Shown: in pieces, positions 9,208 to 20,868 of the stretch
Position numbering within the stretch: position 1 is the stretch's first letter
How the letters are laid out: each line of letters opens with the position of its first letter
From: Aptenodytes patagonicus
Taxonomy: Eukaryota > Chordata > Aves > Sphenisciformes > Spheniscidae
Assembly: GCF_965638725.1 (NCBI RefSeq)
Contig: NC_134949.1
Coordinates: 108,234,586 to 108,298,585 of the forward strand
Direction of reading: 5' to 3'
Length of the DNA: 64,000 nucleotides
The notes under the pieces: generated by a model
The model's input: the letters and a program-made list of their open reading frames with translations, nothing else
Database searches by the model: none
Told to the model about the DNA's origin: nothing
Made by a program: the position numbers and the translations under genes

Positions 9208-11744
9208 CTAGTAAAATCCACAGCAGTGCCTTAGTCTAAGGAAGCGGTTTCCCAGTTCTGCTGGCCCACGGCTGGCACTGCGTCATGGGCATGATCCAGC
9301 ACCCTTTTTTGTTCTCCCTGTCAGCCTGGACCTTTAACAGTTACGGTGTTGTCAAGGAGTTGGTTGTGATGGGAAGCCTCTGAAATGGGGGAAAGATCTC
9401 TTGTTGCTTAGCCCAGTTGGGTCTAAACCTGGCTTCCTAGGCTGGTGCTGCTCAGTGTGACAAGTGAGCGTGGATCGTTCCTGTGGACAACTATAGCAAT
9501 TTGGGTCTGTCTTCTTATTCAGAAGCTGGACCATTGCAGCCAAACCTAAGGATGATATGGCTGTCAAAATGAAGAGAGTTAGGCTGTGGAGCAGCCTGCT
9601 TTTGGCAATCATGGTGCATGTGTGTTGTGATTTTTAGGGTGCAAAGCAAGAACTTTTCATAACTCCTTTGCACTAAGTGAAATGTCGAAGAGTAAGATCT
9701 AATACAGACAGACAGGGACATGATAGTGCGGGGGGCAAAACCCTCTGGAGAAACATCACTGTGATAATTAACCCTGGCTGAAAAGCATGGTTTCTGGGCT
9801 CATGGTTTTATTTTCCACTTTAATTTGTATTTGGTGGAATTGGTCCAGTCACCTGCAATGTGTCAGCATTTCCTAGAAATTCTGAGCAGACTTTGTTTGA
9901 TGTGCTGAAACAAGGTGCTCTGGCAATGAGATAGGTCCCTTTGTGCTGCAGGTGTTCAGTGAAATGGGCTCTCTGGCAGTTCCACAGCTCTTAACAGCCA
10001 TGTGCACTTATGGTTTGCCTGATTTCTTATTTCTGGGATGGCCCAAGAGCCAGTCCTGCTGCAACCTCTCAGAAAATTAGCTTACAGCATTGTAGCCTAG
10101 TCAGGCTTTGATCATCACCTGTTTACTGCCAACAAAAAGCTCGAGTTATCAACCCACAGCTCAGGCAAACCCACATGTTGCAGGCACTAAAAGGCCTCAG
10201 CTGCCTAATTGTTGTATCATCTTCCTTCTGCAATAAAATTGGCCCTCACGCTTTTCAAGCTCCTTGTATATGATTAATGAAACTTATTAGGCCAAAGAGA
10301 ATAATGTGGCTAGCGGGGGGGATTGTAAGAAAGGCTAGGACATGAATAATGCTTCTAGGCAGAGCATAATAATAGAACAATCTCAATTTTCTGCTCATCT
10401 TTTGTATGCGTTGTAATACTGGCACAAGTGGTAGGTAGTTTCAGATACAGAGTTTGCTCCTTTTTTAGCTTTTGACCACAGGAGTATGTATTACATCCAA
10501 GCTGCCAACAGGTGATAACTATTCTAGTGGGCCTGTCAGCTCTGCTAATAGCATTGTCTTTGACAGAAGGAAGATGGGATTAGCCATGCAATGGGCCCAT
10601 GTGTATGCTCAGAAAGGAAGCCCTTGGTGCTTGGGATAAGACAGAGAGATCTGCGAGTTGAATGATTTTGTAAGGAAGCAGAGAGAGGAAAATGGGAGAG
10701 ACTGGAGAAGGGAGTTGACAGAGGAGAGCGATAAGACTGAGAGAGTGAACATGATGTTGGGTCGTTGCAGCTTAATACTTAATAGTGTGACTAATTGCTT
10801 TTTCCATTCACACTGCCTGTCACTGCGTACCTTAACTGCTGATCGTGACTGGTGAAGGACAGGCTTTTGTCATATGGGAAGCTCTACACTCTTCTCTCAG
10901 GGTGGAAAACTAGGCACGGGCTTTGATGGTTTCCTCTATGCCTGCCATCACCAGAGAGGGGTGTGTGTCATGCTTCTTGGTCTACGAGCTGCACACCAAA
11001 GGGCTAAAAGCCATGAGACACACACCTCAGGGGGGCGAGGGGAAGGAGGGAGAGGCCTGACACTCCTTCCGTGGCTCACCAGGAGTTTAACTCCTCCAGA
11101 AAGGCTTGAGCTGGGCTTGTAGCCAGGTCCACCTCTGCCAACTCCCTCGCTCCCAGAAGCAGGGACCAGTGTGCAGCAGTACCCGGCTGCTGGGCCAGTG
11201 CAGCGGGGTGGGTGCAGGAGCCCTCCTCGCGCTGCCCGAGAGCTGCCCGCAGGGGCTGGTAGCTGCTAGCTCCTGCCCGAGCCACGTTCTCCTGGGCTGA
11301 CTGCTGAGAAAGTGCCTGCTTCCCGCCTGGATTTAATTTTGCAGTTGATCTGTTGAGTGTTTTGAGAATGAGAAGAAAATCACTTGAATATTTTCTGTCA
11401 TGCTGATTTTGTAATGGGATAGGTATCTTGGTGTAATCCTAAGAACAACCCAAATTGTGTATTTTGTCTCTTGTAGGGATTTGGTCTGGAAAATAACCAA
11501 CTTGAGGATGTTTTTATGAGTATATTTACCATGCTTTTTTCCTTTATTGCAAGAACACTTTTGGTCATCTTATACTGATCTTATTTGCACCGAAAGCAAA
11601 TTTAAGCAAGGCAAATGTTTTAGACTGCAAACTTCCACATATTCTTCTGTGGCCTTGTAAAAATGGCTAGGAAAATGCTGACTGTTTATTCAATAATCAT
11701 TGTGAGAGCGCTACTAAAGGATGATGGGTGTTGGAGTGAGCTAG

Positions 11745-11771
11745 ACAAAAAAATAAATAAAATAAATAAAA
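11745..11771. repeat. (AAAT)n microsatellite
   Basis: A run of AAAAAAATAAATAAAATAAA type, a short A-rich tetranucleotide tract. Confidence 0.8.
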
Positions 11772-13159
11772 GGCTGGGAGTGTAAGCCCCTGCTCCAGGG
11801 CTGTTGCAACAGCTCTGCCTTGCCACTGCTGTTTCAGACTGACTATTAGTCAAATGCACAGTTGATTGAATGTCACTTGTGCTTTATAGCACTAGATGTG
11901 ATTATAGATGAAAATGCTCCTGTTTATTGTGTGGACTTTCACTCATAATGTTTATAGGGCACTCTTGGCAATAGTCATGATGTCTGCTTTCTGATTAATC
12001 TGTGAAGAATTTATCTTCTGGGAATAGCAGGTGTTGCGATGCTGCTGAACAGTTCTTTATTCTCTGTTCACTGAATATGGAAAAAAAATAGTTGCCAAAA
12101 AGTTATGTTTAGAGCCCCATAAATTGGAATGTACCTTCAGATTATGATCAAGATTTGTTTAAAATCCCAATTTTCAACACCAGGATTGAAATGAAGAAGG
12201 TAAATAATTTTCCTGCAGACTTTGGAAACGGGGCAAATGTCCTAAGGTAATTTGCCAGCTCAGTGAAAAGCTCGGTATCCTAAGTTTGGTATTTCTTGCA
12301 GCTGTATTTTTGGTCTAGCCTTCTTGGCATCATTGGTCATAGCTTTTCTTCTCTGATGAGAAAATAATACTTTCCTTCGTTCTCCCCTAATAACTGTAAC
12401 ACCTGTGGAATATTGTCCTGCTGGTTTTGATGTCTTTGTGACTTGGTCTTTCAGCCTTTGTGAAGTCTTTTTTGTTAATATTAACTTGTCCTCAGCTACT
12501 TGACTTGGTGTCCACAATCTGAATGCATCTGTCATGTGCTGGAGGGAGTGAAGAGCTCATGATTTAACTAAGTGGGACTTCTGCTAGAGTCCTATCACTT
12601 CTTTGTCCTGGAATAGTTTGTGGTTTTGCTCTTAATGGTGCTTCTTTAAGCAGTTACTGACTTTTCTCTTTATTTCTTTAAAGTTGTCTCCCCAGTCCTC
12701 TCATGCACTAGTTTTCTCAGTTTATTTATTTTTATCTTCTCTAAGTATTTTATTATCCAGTTCTCTTTCCTTCTCTTTTTGGCATCAAAGACAATTGCAT
12801 TCTATACTCAGTTGCTTTTGTAGGTGCCAGATCCTCTCAATGAAATTTTTTCTTTATAAGATTTTTTTTTTTTTTTGGGGGGGGGGTGAGGGAAACAATA
12901 GGTTTCAAATTGTGACTTATTTTGGAATTTTCTAGTGCTTTTCACTGAACTTCCCCTTAGAGGCATACTCCAGGTCTCCTTGATTTTTTTTTTTTTTTGG
13001 CCAATACATAATAGAAAATTAATCACTTTTGATTATAAACCACTCCTCTGCTTCAGATTCTGCAAATCTAAGCTCACCTACCACATCCAAATGCGTAATA
13101 TGCAGCATTTTATTTGTCTTTGGGTAACATCTGTCTTGCATTATTATGCAAAAACATCA

Positions 13160-14022
13160 TAGCCAGTTTATTTATGATGACACCAAGCTGAGTGGTGCGG
13201 TTGACACGCCTGAGGGACAGGATGCCATCCAGAGGGACCTGGACAAGCTCAAGAAGGGGGCCTGTGTGAACCTCATGAGGTTTAACAAGGCCAAGTGCAG
13301 GATCCTGCACAGGCTGGGAGATGAAGGGATTGAGAGCAGCCCTGCAGAGAAGGACTTGGGGGTACTGGTGGAGGAAAAGCTGGACATGAGCCAGCAATGT
13401 GCGCTCGCAGCCCAGAAGGCCAATCGTATCCTGGGCTGCATCCAAAGAAGCGTGGCCAGCAGGTGGAGGGAGGTGATTCTGCCCCTCTGCTCTGCTCTGG
13501 GGAGACCCCACCTGGAGGACTGCGTCCAGCTCTGGAGCCCTCAGCACAAGAAAGACATGGACCTGTTGGAGCGGGTCCAGAGGAGGACCACAAAAATGAT
13601 CAGGGGGATGGAACACCTCTCCTATGAAGAAAAGCTGAGAGAGTTGGGGTTGTTCAGCCTGGAGAGGAGAAGGCTTCGGGGAGACCTTCTTGCAGCCTTT
13701 CAATACTTAAAGGGGGCTTATAAAAAAGACAGCGGCAAACTTTTTAGCAGGGCCTGTTGCGACAAGACAATGGGTAATGGTTTTAAACTAAAAGAGGGTA
13801 GATTCAGACTAGATATAAGGAAGAAATTTTTTACGCTGAGGGTGGTGAAGCGCTGGAACAGGTTGCCCAGAGAGGTGGTGGATGCCCCATCCCTGGAAAC
13901 ATCCAAGGTCAGGTTGGACGGGGCTCTGAGCAACCTGATCTAGTTGAAGATGTCCCTGCCCATTGCAGGGGGGTTGGACTAGATGACCTTTAGAGGTCTC
14001 TTCCAACCCAAACTATTCTATG
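13160..14022 (+). mobile_element. CR1 LINE, 5'-truncated (copy B), second lineage, open RT end
   Basis: 3' end of a CR1 element from a different lineage than copies A and D. It starts just at the catalytic box: DDTKLSG follows a garbled junction at 13160-13175, so both aspartates are present but the residue before them is not the usual alanine. The blocks [31 protein letters not shown] and [20 protein letters not shown] follow. The frame is open from 13146 to a stop at 13941-13943, about 260 codons to the normal C-terminal region. The 3' end reads TAGAGGTCTCTTCCAACCC then ACTATTCTATG. Truncation removes the endonuclease and most of the polymerase, so it cannot move by itself. Confidence 0.95.
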
Positions 14023-15924
14023 TGGTTTGTTTTTTTTTTTTCCTCCCTAGTTTCCATGCTGCTTTGTACTACTCACAGCAGCAATAGGCATCCAGCACAA
14101 AGAAACTAAGCAGGCATTTATCAGTGAGGCTTTTCAGACAATCTTGGTTATCAGTGATTTTTACTTAGTTCCAACACAATAACAAAATATCTCTGATACA
14201 ATGTCATGCTTTCTCTGAATAGGACTATACCTATGTCTGACTCATACATTGTTAATAACGTTGTATATAACCAAACAATTGTGGACTGAGCTCCACTGTA
14301 GAAAATAGATGCTATTTTACCTGATTAATAAGCAATAATATTTTCAGAGAAAGAGGAAAATGCTATTACAAACCACAGACTCCTTGTGCATTTGCAAAAG
14401 TGAAACTTTCTCCCAGAAAAGTAGAAACAAACAGCATAAGGAGGCTTTTTGCTCCACTTCCTCTGGATTCTGTCTCTTGTCATTATCAAGCTATCACTAC
14501 ATCTGCTGCTGGGTTTCCCATGTATTTTCTAGTGATTTTTGACTATATCATCAAATCAATTTGCACAGAGTTTAGCACACAGTACCCAGAGAAGCCTCTT
14601 GGACTTCCTTCTTTGGACTGGGGCTAGTCTGAATTGGCCTCTGTTTTGACTCCCGATTCCCGGTCTTTTATTTTTCTGTGAAGGTTTGTGTTGTTCTCTA
14701 GCACTGAGCTAGGCTCCCATGCCTTGACAGTATTTAATCTGATGTCTGGTGTATGAACTCTGGAACAGCCGGAGATAAGGAATAATCTCTTGCTGCATGA
14801 GAAGGAATGCAATAGATTATTCCTTTCATCGGGATCTCCTTGGGATATCTGACCTGAGTCTCATCGGCTGCAGTCAGTATCTTTGGTGACAAAGGTCTTG
14901 AAAAGCCTGAGCAGCTTTCATGGGAGCCTGACTGGTAATTTGCCTCACAGTCAGCAGAGGTTGTACCCAAACCTCTGCATCTTGCTTCTTGTCTTACCCC
15001 AGGAAGCTTCTGCAAGAACTTTTCAAGTCTGTTAACTGCTGTATTCCTCCAGGCAAATCTTCCCATCCCTCTATCTTCCCCTTGAAAAAGAAGTGGTACC
15101 CAGGCCCTCTCTCAAAGTAAAAGCATCTTGCTTGCAGATAAACCTAAGAATTTAGGGTCTGCCTAGATGGGGCGTATGGTGCTACAGAACAGTCACGGGA
15201 CTAGCTCAACTTGGAGTGTATCTGCCTGGGTCTTCAAAAGTGGGCTGATCATCCTCCTCCTGAGTTAGCTAGAATTACCAGCCTGCATTGAATCTGGGGA
15301 TTTGCACTGCATCCTAGGCTGGGAGAGTCATGCTAGCATAGTATCTGTCTTCTCTGAATTTAAGCCAGATATGTCCGTATGAATGCTGTGCTCCAATACA
15401 AATTTGCACTTATTTGTTCTCAGAGGGATTTCGGCTTAGCTTCATGGCAGATTTTGAGTTTCTCCTCTTGTTCCTTGTTTGCATAAGTTTACATTAATGT
15501 TATATCAGGAGCTGATATTTTGTAGATTCTTTCTTATGTTTAAATGCTACAAAACCTTCTTCCAAGTAGATCCTACTACCTGCATCTTAGCACAACAAGG
15601 AAAACACAAATGTAGAATCTCAAGCAATCACTCTTTGCTTTTCCAGATGATAATTCTGTCAATTACCAAATGATGCTTCAAGAAACACCCAATACTGGAG
15701 CAATTCTGGGAACTCAATTACTATTAAAAGTCCAGCAACATGCTGTGCAGAAATAGGTTTATTGTGCAAGACAGAGAGGGACAGCCGATTGCCTATGACA
15801 GAGGACATCAGCGTAGGTTCAGGATGGGCAGGAGAGGGTGGTTTTGTTCTGCAAAGTTGTGTGTCAACTGATGAGACACAGTAGATTTTTATTGCTGTTG
15901 GACCACGTGTAGAATCCTATAGGA
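14023..15924. other. non-coding region, nothing recognised
   Basis: A T run at about 14029-14041, then AT-rich sequence. The open frames have no recognisable domain. Confidence 0.6.
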
Positions 15925-16067
15925 TGTTGTGGAGTCTCTCTCCACGGAGATAGTCAAAACCAGACTGGAGACAACCCTCAGCAACCTGCACTAGCTGACC
16001 CTGCCTTAGCAGGAGGTTGGACTAGATGAGCTCAAGAGGTGCCTTCCAACCTCAGCTATTCTGTGAC
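15925..16067 (+). mobile_element. CR1 LINE 3' tail fragment (copy E)
   Basis: About 140 bp matching the last coding codons and 3' end of CR1: GGAGTCTCT...CACGGAGAT, GCAACCTGC, then GGTTGGACTAGATGAGCTC and GGTGCCTTCCAACCTCA, ending in CTATTCTGTGA. It is more diverged than copies A, B and D, so likely older. Confidence 0.85.
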
Positions 16068-16667
16068 TAGTGCTAGTGTTTCTAGATCCCAAACTTACTA
16101 AGGGTTCATTCCAGTACAGTGTTGCCAGGTCTTAGTGTAAGTGGTTTGGATATGGGAGAATAATATTGTAAAAGACTGTTATGCCTTGCAAGCAAGATTC
16201 AGCAACTCGGGAGACATCATCTGAAGGAACAACTCCTCTGGGAAGTCAGTGGCCCTTTGCTTGAACACTTACTTCTGAAGTAAGGACTTTGCTGTTTGCA
16301 AAGTGCTTTGTCTTTGCCTGGTCAGTGTTGCACACAGGTGCATGCTCCTCTGGTGTGTTCCTGGGTTGAATGGGATGCACTGCAGGATAGGATTAGCAAT
16401 CAGTGTCTGCAGGTTTAGGGTTGTGCAGTACCCTCCCAGTCACAGTCAGTTTTTTTTCTTGTAACTGAGCATTTTTTCCAAGTGTGTTAAGTTGCCACAC
16501 AGATGCTCCCTGCTTTAGCTGAGTGTGTCTTGGTAATGCCTCAGCTGAGCAGGACTTGAATGTTTTTGAGATCAGAATAGGAGGATACTTGGACTTCAAA
16601 AAAATTTACAACTTTTACTTATTACTGAAACTTTTAAAAAGGAACAAATCTTAAACCCAATACACCT
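16068..16667. other. non-coding spacer
   Basis: No gene or repeat recognised between the CR1 tail and the minus-strand LTR. Confidence 0.55.
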
Positions 16668-17018
16668 TGTCATTCTTTTATGTGGCAAGGTTTTGGTAGC
16701 AGGGGGGCTGCAGGGGTGGCTTCTGAGAGAAGAAACCAGGGACTGCCCCATGTTGGACAGAGCCAGTTCCAGATGGCTCCAAGACAGACCCACCGCTGGC
16801 CGAAGCTAAAGCTGAGCCCATCAGTGACGCTGGTGGAGCTTCTGTGATAACATATTAAGTCTGTTTTGGCCGTGACAGTAATTGGTGAGTGATCTCCCTG
16901 TCCTTATCTCGACCCAGAAGCTTTTTCATCATATTTTCTCCTCTTGTCCTGCTGAGGAGGGGAAGTGTGAGAGGGTCTGGGTGGGCACCTGGCGGCCAGC
17001 CAAGGTCAACCCACCACA
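16668..17018 (-). mobile_element. solo LTR, compact form of the family at 1393-2496
   Basis: Read on the minus strand this begins TGTGGTGGGTTGACC and ends GAATGACA. It matches the long LTR at 1393-2496 over both outer parts: the block with GCCAGGTGCCCACC, the block AAAATATGATGAAA, GGTCGAGATA, then TATGTTATC, TGATGGGCT, GTCTGTCTTGGAGC and CTACCAAAACCTTGCCACA. It lacks the minisatellite-bearing insert: AAAACAGACT is followed directly by TAATATGTTATC. The flanks CACCT (16663-16667) and CAAGT (17019-17023) agree at three of five positions, so the target duplication is weak. Confidence 0.82.
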
Positions 17019-20000
17019 CAAGTCTTATTCACTAACAGAGTTATAATAGGAAATAGGATGCTGTAAACATAGACTCTACACTATTAAGGCATTTTATGCT
17101 GATGATACATTTCTAGATCTTCTGACTTTAATCTTATCACTCTGTACTGAGCTCTGAAAATTTCATTTCCACTCATTCTGTTCTCAGCTGACAATAAGTA
17201 CTGCTGAGCAAACAAAGGTAAGTGCTTTTTGGATTGATTTTTGACTAACTGCTGCCACAGTCCAACAGAGTTTATATGCCATAGTGTAGTGTTTGTATCT
17301 AGCTGTGCTTATATTTTGGATTTCTATTTGTGCATATGAAAGAGAAACCACGGACAAAACCTCTGAAATCCTTTCTATGTTATATTTATCATCTCTGCAG
17401 TATACACCCCCCCTTCTGCGCAAAACAAGCGGCCACATGCAGAACAATGTGCTTAGTGCATAAATGTCTTGCTTGTACTCACTTCATCTCTGGTGTGAGA
17501 GAGCGAGTGTTGTGTGGAAGAAAAGATGAGTGAGCCAACTACTGAAAAGCTCTGGCCTGGCTGCTCGCCTTTATCTTCAACGTGCTTGAAATATTCAAAT
17601 CAGGAAGATTGGATTTGAACAACAGCAGTTAGTGCATTGTTAGGGTTGCCTCCTTAATCAGGCAAGTTAGTGCCTGCAGAGCTATGATACCTTCGTGAGC
17701 ACTGCCTGCCTCCAGGTCTGAATCTCTACCGGCAGCACTTACTATCACATTCTTTATCATTGTCATTCTTGTGTAATCAACAGTGGTTGCCTATTTCATG
17801 GTGCTATATATAGCAAAAATAAAAATGTACACATATATGCCAACATCTTTATGCATATGTACATTTCTCTGTGTGTGTGAGGCTGTGAATATATACAGAA
17901 AAAGTTATGTTTTTCCTTAAGAAATTAATTTCTTAATAATGTCACATCAACAGAACATCTCATTATATATAAATGTTGTGAAAGACCTTATTAGACAGAT
18001 AGACACATGAGGGATAAAATTAAAAGTTGCTGTGGAAACCATAACCTGAAATAAGTCTTTCTTTTGTGCACTTAAAATCCCAGTCTTTGTCTTCTATTAG
18101 AATACTGTTTGCATATCATTTCTTTCTTTAGGAAAAAGAATCTGAATTGCTGATACACAAATGGAAATCCCATCTGACTGTGACTGTAATGTGTATCTCA
18201 GACTAATCGGAAATTTTATTTCCTTTCTTGTGAGTATTTTAAGCCTCTCTCTTGTCCTGGTATCAGTCTGGTGTAAGGCAGAAAAAATTAATCCCTGGTG
18301 GTCATTATTGCCCGTCTATGACCAGCTGCAGCAGTTTGTTGGAACTGTTGATATTATTGCCTTCACTGGAGTTTAATTTTGATGTAGGAAACAGCTTGGG
18401 CTAGGGTATACAGGAGGGAAGAAGACAGACTAAAGAAGATGCTAAGGCACAGAGGAAATGTTTTGCTAAATACAAAACATTCTTTAGCTCTCGGCTGTAG
18501 CTGTCATCATTCCTCTATAGCACATTCTTAGAAAATCACGTTTCAAATATGGCTTGTCAAATGAGCCAAAAGCGACTTGAGCTCTGTATGTACCAACCAC
18601 TTTGGTACCGAGAGGCTTGATCACATTAAAGCTGGTGTCCATGTTCTACCCTTGAGATTCTTCTGTAGCTGTTATTTTCTGTAGTCATCTGTTGGCAGAT
18701 GCATTCACATAGTGTTAGCCTGGGTCAGGAATGTGCTTTTGAAAAGAAACTCCCAATGGTCCGTGCTTACTGTGCTGGGTTCGTATCGTCAAGCAGCCTT
18801 GGAGCACACAGCGAACACTGCATCTTTTCTGAGGGAGCTAAAGCAGAACATGCACCCCGGGGGCACACCTAATGCTCTCCAGCTGCTAATGGGCGTTCAG
18901 TTCACAGGATCCGACTCTGATTAGCCCAAAATAAAATCCCCCCCAACCCATGCTGTGCTCTGTCAAACCACTCCTGCTGAGCTACACAGCTAATGAGATA
19001 AACATAGCTTTTGTTAAACAAGCTCTTCCTGCAGTGTGATTTTTTTTTTTTAAATCTGTTTTATATGCAAGAAATAACTTGAGCATCAGCTCCAAGAAGG
19101 CACTGAAAAATGCCGATTTGCAGTGCTCACGTATTGAAGATCTCTCTTGATGGTTACACAAAGGATGTGCATGGAAAAGATGGGGCCAAATATCGAGTAT
19201 GCTCCTGTTATGTACCTTTCTGTCTAGGAAAAAAGCATTACAGACTGATTCTTCTGGTGACCTGCTAACTCTGGATTGCTCGGCAAGAAAACATAGAAGC
19301 CATGGCTGCATGCAGACATTGCCAGTTAAGTCTCATGTTTTCTTCACAAACGCTGAAATACCACAGACAATGATGTAATGTCAATCTGTACAATTATTTG
19401 CAAATGCATGAGTCCCATTTGACTTATTCAGTAGTTATATATAAAAAAAATAAACTGGCACAGAATTTCTACTGTTATTGCACAACAGCTTGCATTTAAA
19501 AAGCCATTGTGCTTAAGTGCAAATTGAGAATTAGCATAGCTGGGAAAAAAAAAAGCAAAAAGCCAAAGGCTTAGAATACACCTACTAGATACAATATCAA
19601 GACCAGTCCCAGCTCTGGAGTTCACACTCAGCAAACATTTGATATACAGACACTATCTTATAGGCAGGCAATTTTTTTGCCCTTCCAGTTTTAGTGCCAT
19701 GGATGTAGAGCTCAGCCCTGGTGGAATTTGACTGAATTTGCTCTGAACCAATATTTGAATGCCTCTGTGCTGCCTTATAACTTGAATAAGGAGTTGGCTG
19801 TGAAACAAGCTAGCCCAGACATTGTGAAATCCACCTCTCTCTTAGGAATACAGGAGAAGTGACATCCTGGAGCTGGCTCTGGACTGTTCTAACTTTGTAT
19901 GGTATTTTACAGGGCGACTGGTGATTCAGAATTGCAATACTAGACAAGGACATTTTTATTTCAAAGATAAATACTAGGTGATTCTTTACAAATTTCACCT

Positions 20001-20773
20001 CAATTTTTTTAAGAAGGATTATGGACTGTTTCTCTCTGGTTTGCCTGTGTTAAATGAGCTGTACATTCCTAGTGGATTGGTGTCCACACCATAGAAAACA
20101 TCTTCTACATTATCTTTGTGATGGGTCTTTGCAGAGGCAGATAGTGAATGTGTATGGAGGAACCTACTGCATTTCCCTGCCATGTAGCTAGTGCTAGACT
20201 GAGGAAACTCGCCTGTCCTTGTGATCTCAGCAATACGTAGGATGGTTTCTGTCCACAGGGCTCTTGATCAAGCCACTTTTCATGAGCCCCACATTTTTGT
20301 GTTGATAAAAATGTTATTTGTTGCAGTGTAACAGCCAATAAATGGAGAGGCAGAAAGTGTTCTCCTTTAGTTTAATTTTTGTATATGTATGCTATCTGCC
20401 ATCTGAAACATATGAGCAAACAACCCCTGTCCCAGTGTCTCGATAAGAGTGGCAGAAAGTTACCAACCTGAGGTACTATTTCAGCTTTGTTCACTTTGCT
20501 TTCATCTCTGACAGGAGCAATCCATCTGTAGCTTAGTGTGTTTTTTGGGCTGCATTTCATACTGTCTGCTTTAGTTGCAGTTTGTGGTTTACAGCGGGTG
20601 CTTGGGATTGTGTGTACTAAGTAGGCTAGATCCTCATGGCTGAGCATTCACAAGTAGCTACTTGCCTTTGATCATAAATAATTTATTGCTGAGTTACTTG
20701 GGAGGCTATTGCTGCATGGTAAGGAAAAAACCCAACATCCACATTAGGTTATAAAAAATATAAATGAAGCCTA
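17019..20773. other. non-coding region with a perfect 20-bp palindrome
   Basis: AT-rich sequence. It holds a perfect palindrome at 17917-17936 and A or T runs near 19040 and 19543. The open frame at 18161-18376 has hydrophobic codons but no known domain and no splice context I can defend. Confidence 0.6.
17917..17936. repeat. perfect 20-bp palindrome
   Basis: TTAAGAAATTAATTTCTTAA equals its own reverse complement, centred between 17926 and 17927. The surrounding DNA is very AT-rich. Confidence 0.9.
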
Positions 20774-20868
20774 GGAATAATTTAGGTTGGAAAGGACTTC
20801 TGGAAGTCATCTGGGCCAAACCCCTGCTCAAAGCAGGGCTCACTCCAATGCTGTATCCTGTCTTGAAC
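20774..20868 (-). mobile_element. CR1 LINE 3' end fragment, minus strand (copy F)
   Basis: The block TTTAGGTTGGAAAGGACTTC followed by GGAAGTCATCTGGGCCAAAC and CCCTGCTCAAAGCAGGG is the reverse complement of an old CR1 3' end. The octamer tail is degraded (AGGAATAATTTAGG). It is short and diverged. Confidence 0.8.

Larger units (their letters stand above)
7617..13159. other. 5.5-kb non-coding region with simple repeats
   Basis: No gene recognised. It contains a cytosine run near 8622-8633, T-rich stretches near 8250 and 8320-8345, an (AAAT)n tract at about 11745-11771, a T run plus a G run at about 12860-12886, a T run near 12986-12999 and a short perfect hairpin at 9185-9207. All open frames are under 95 codons and show no domain. 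Confidence 0.6.

Noticed and set aside
18161..18376. 71-codon hydrophobic open frame starting after a pyrimidine-rich stretch
   Set aside because: No known family and no partner exons; likely chance.
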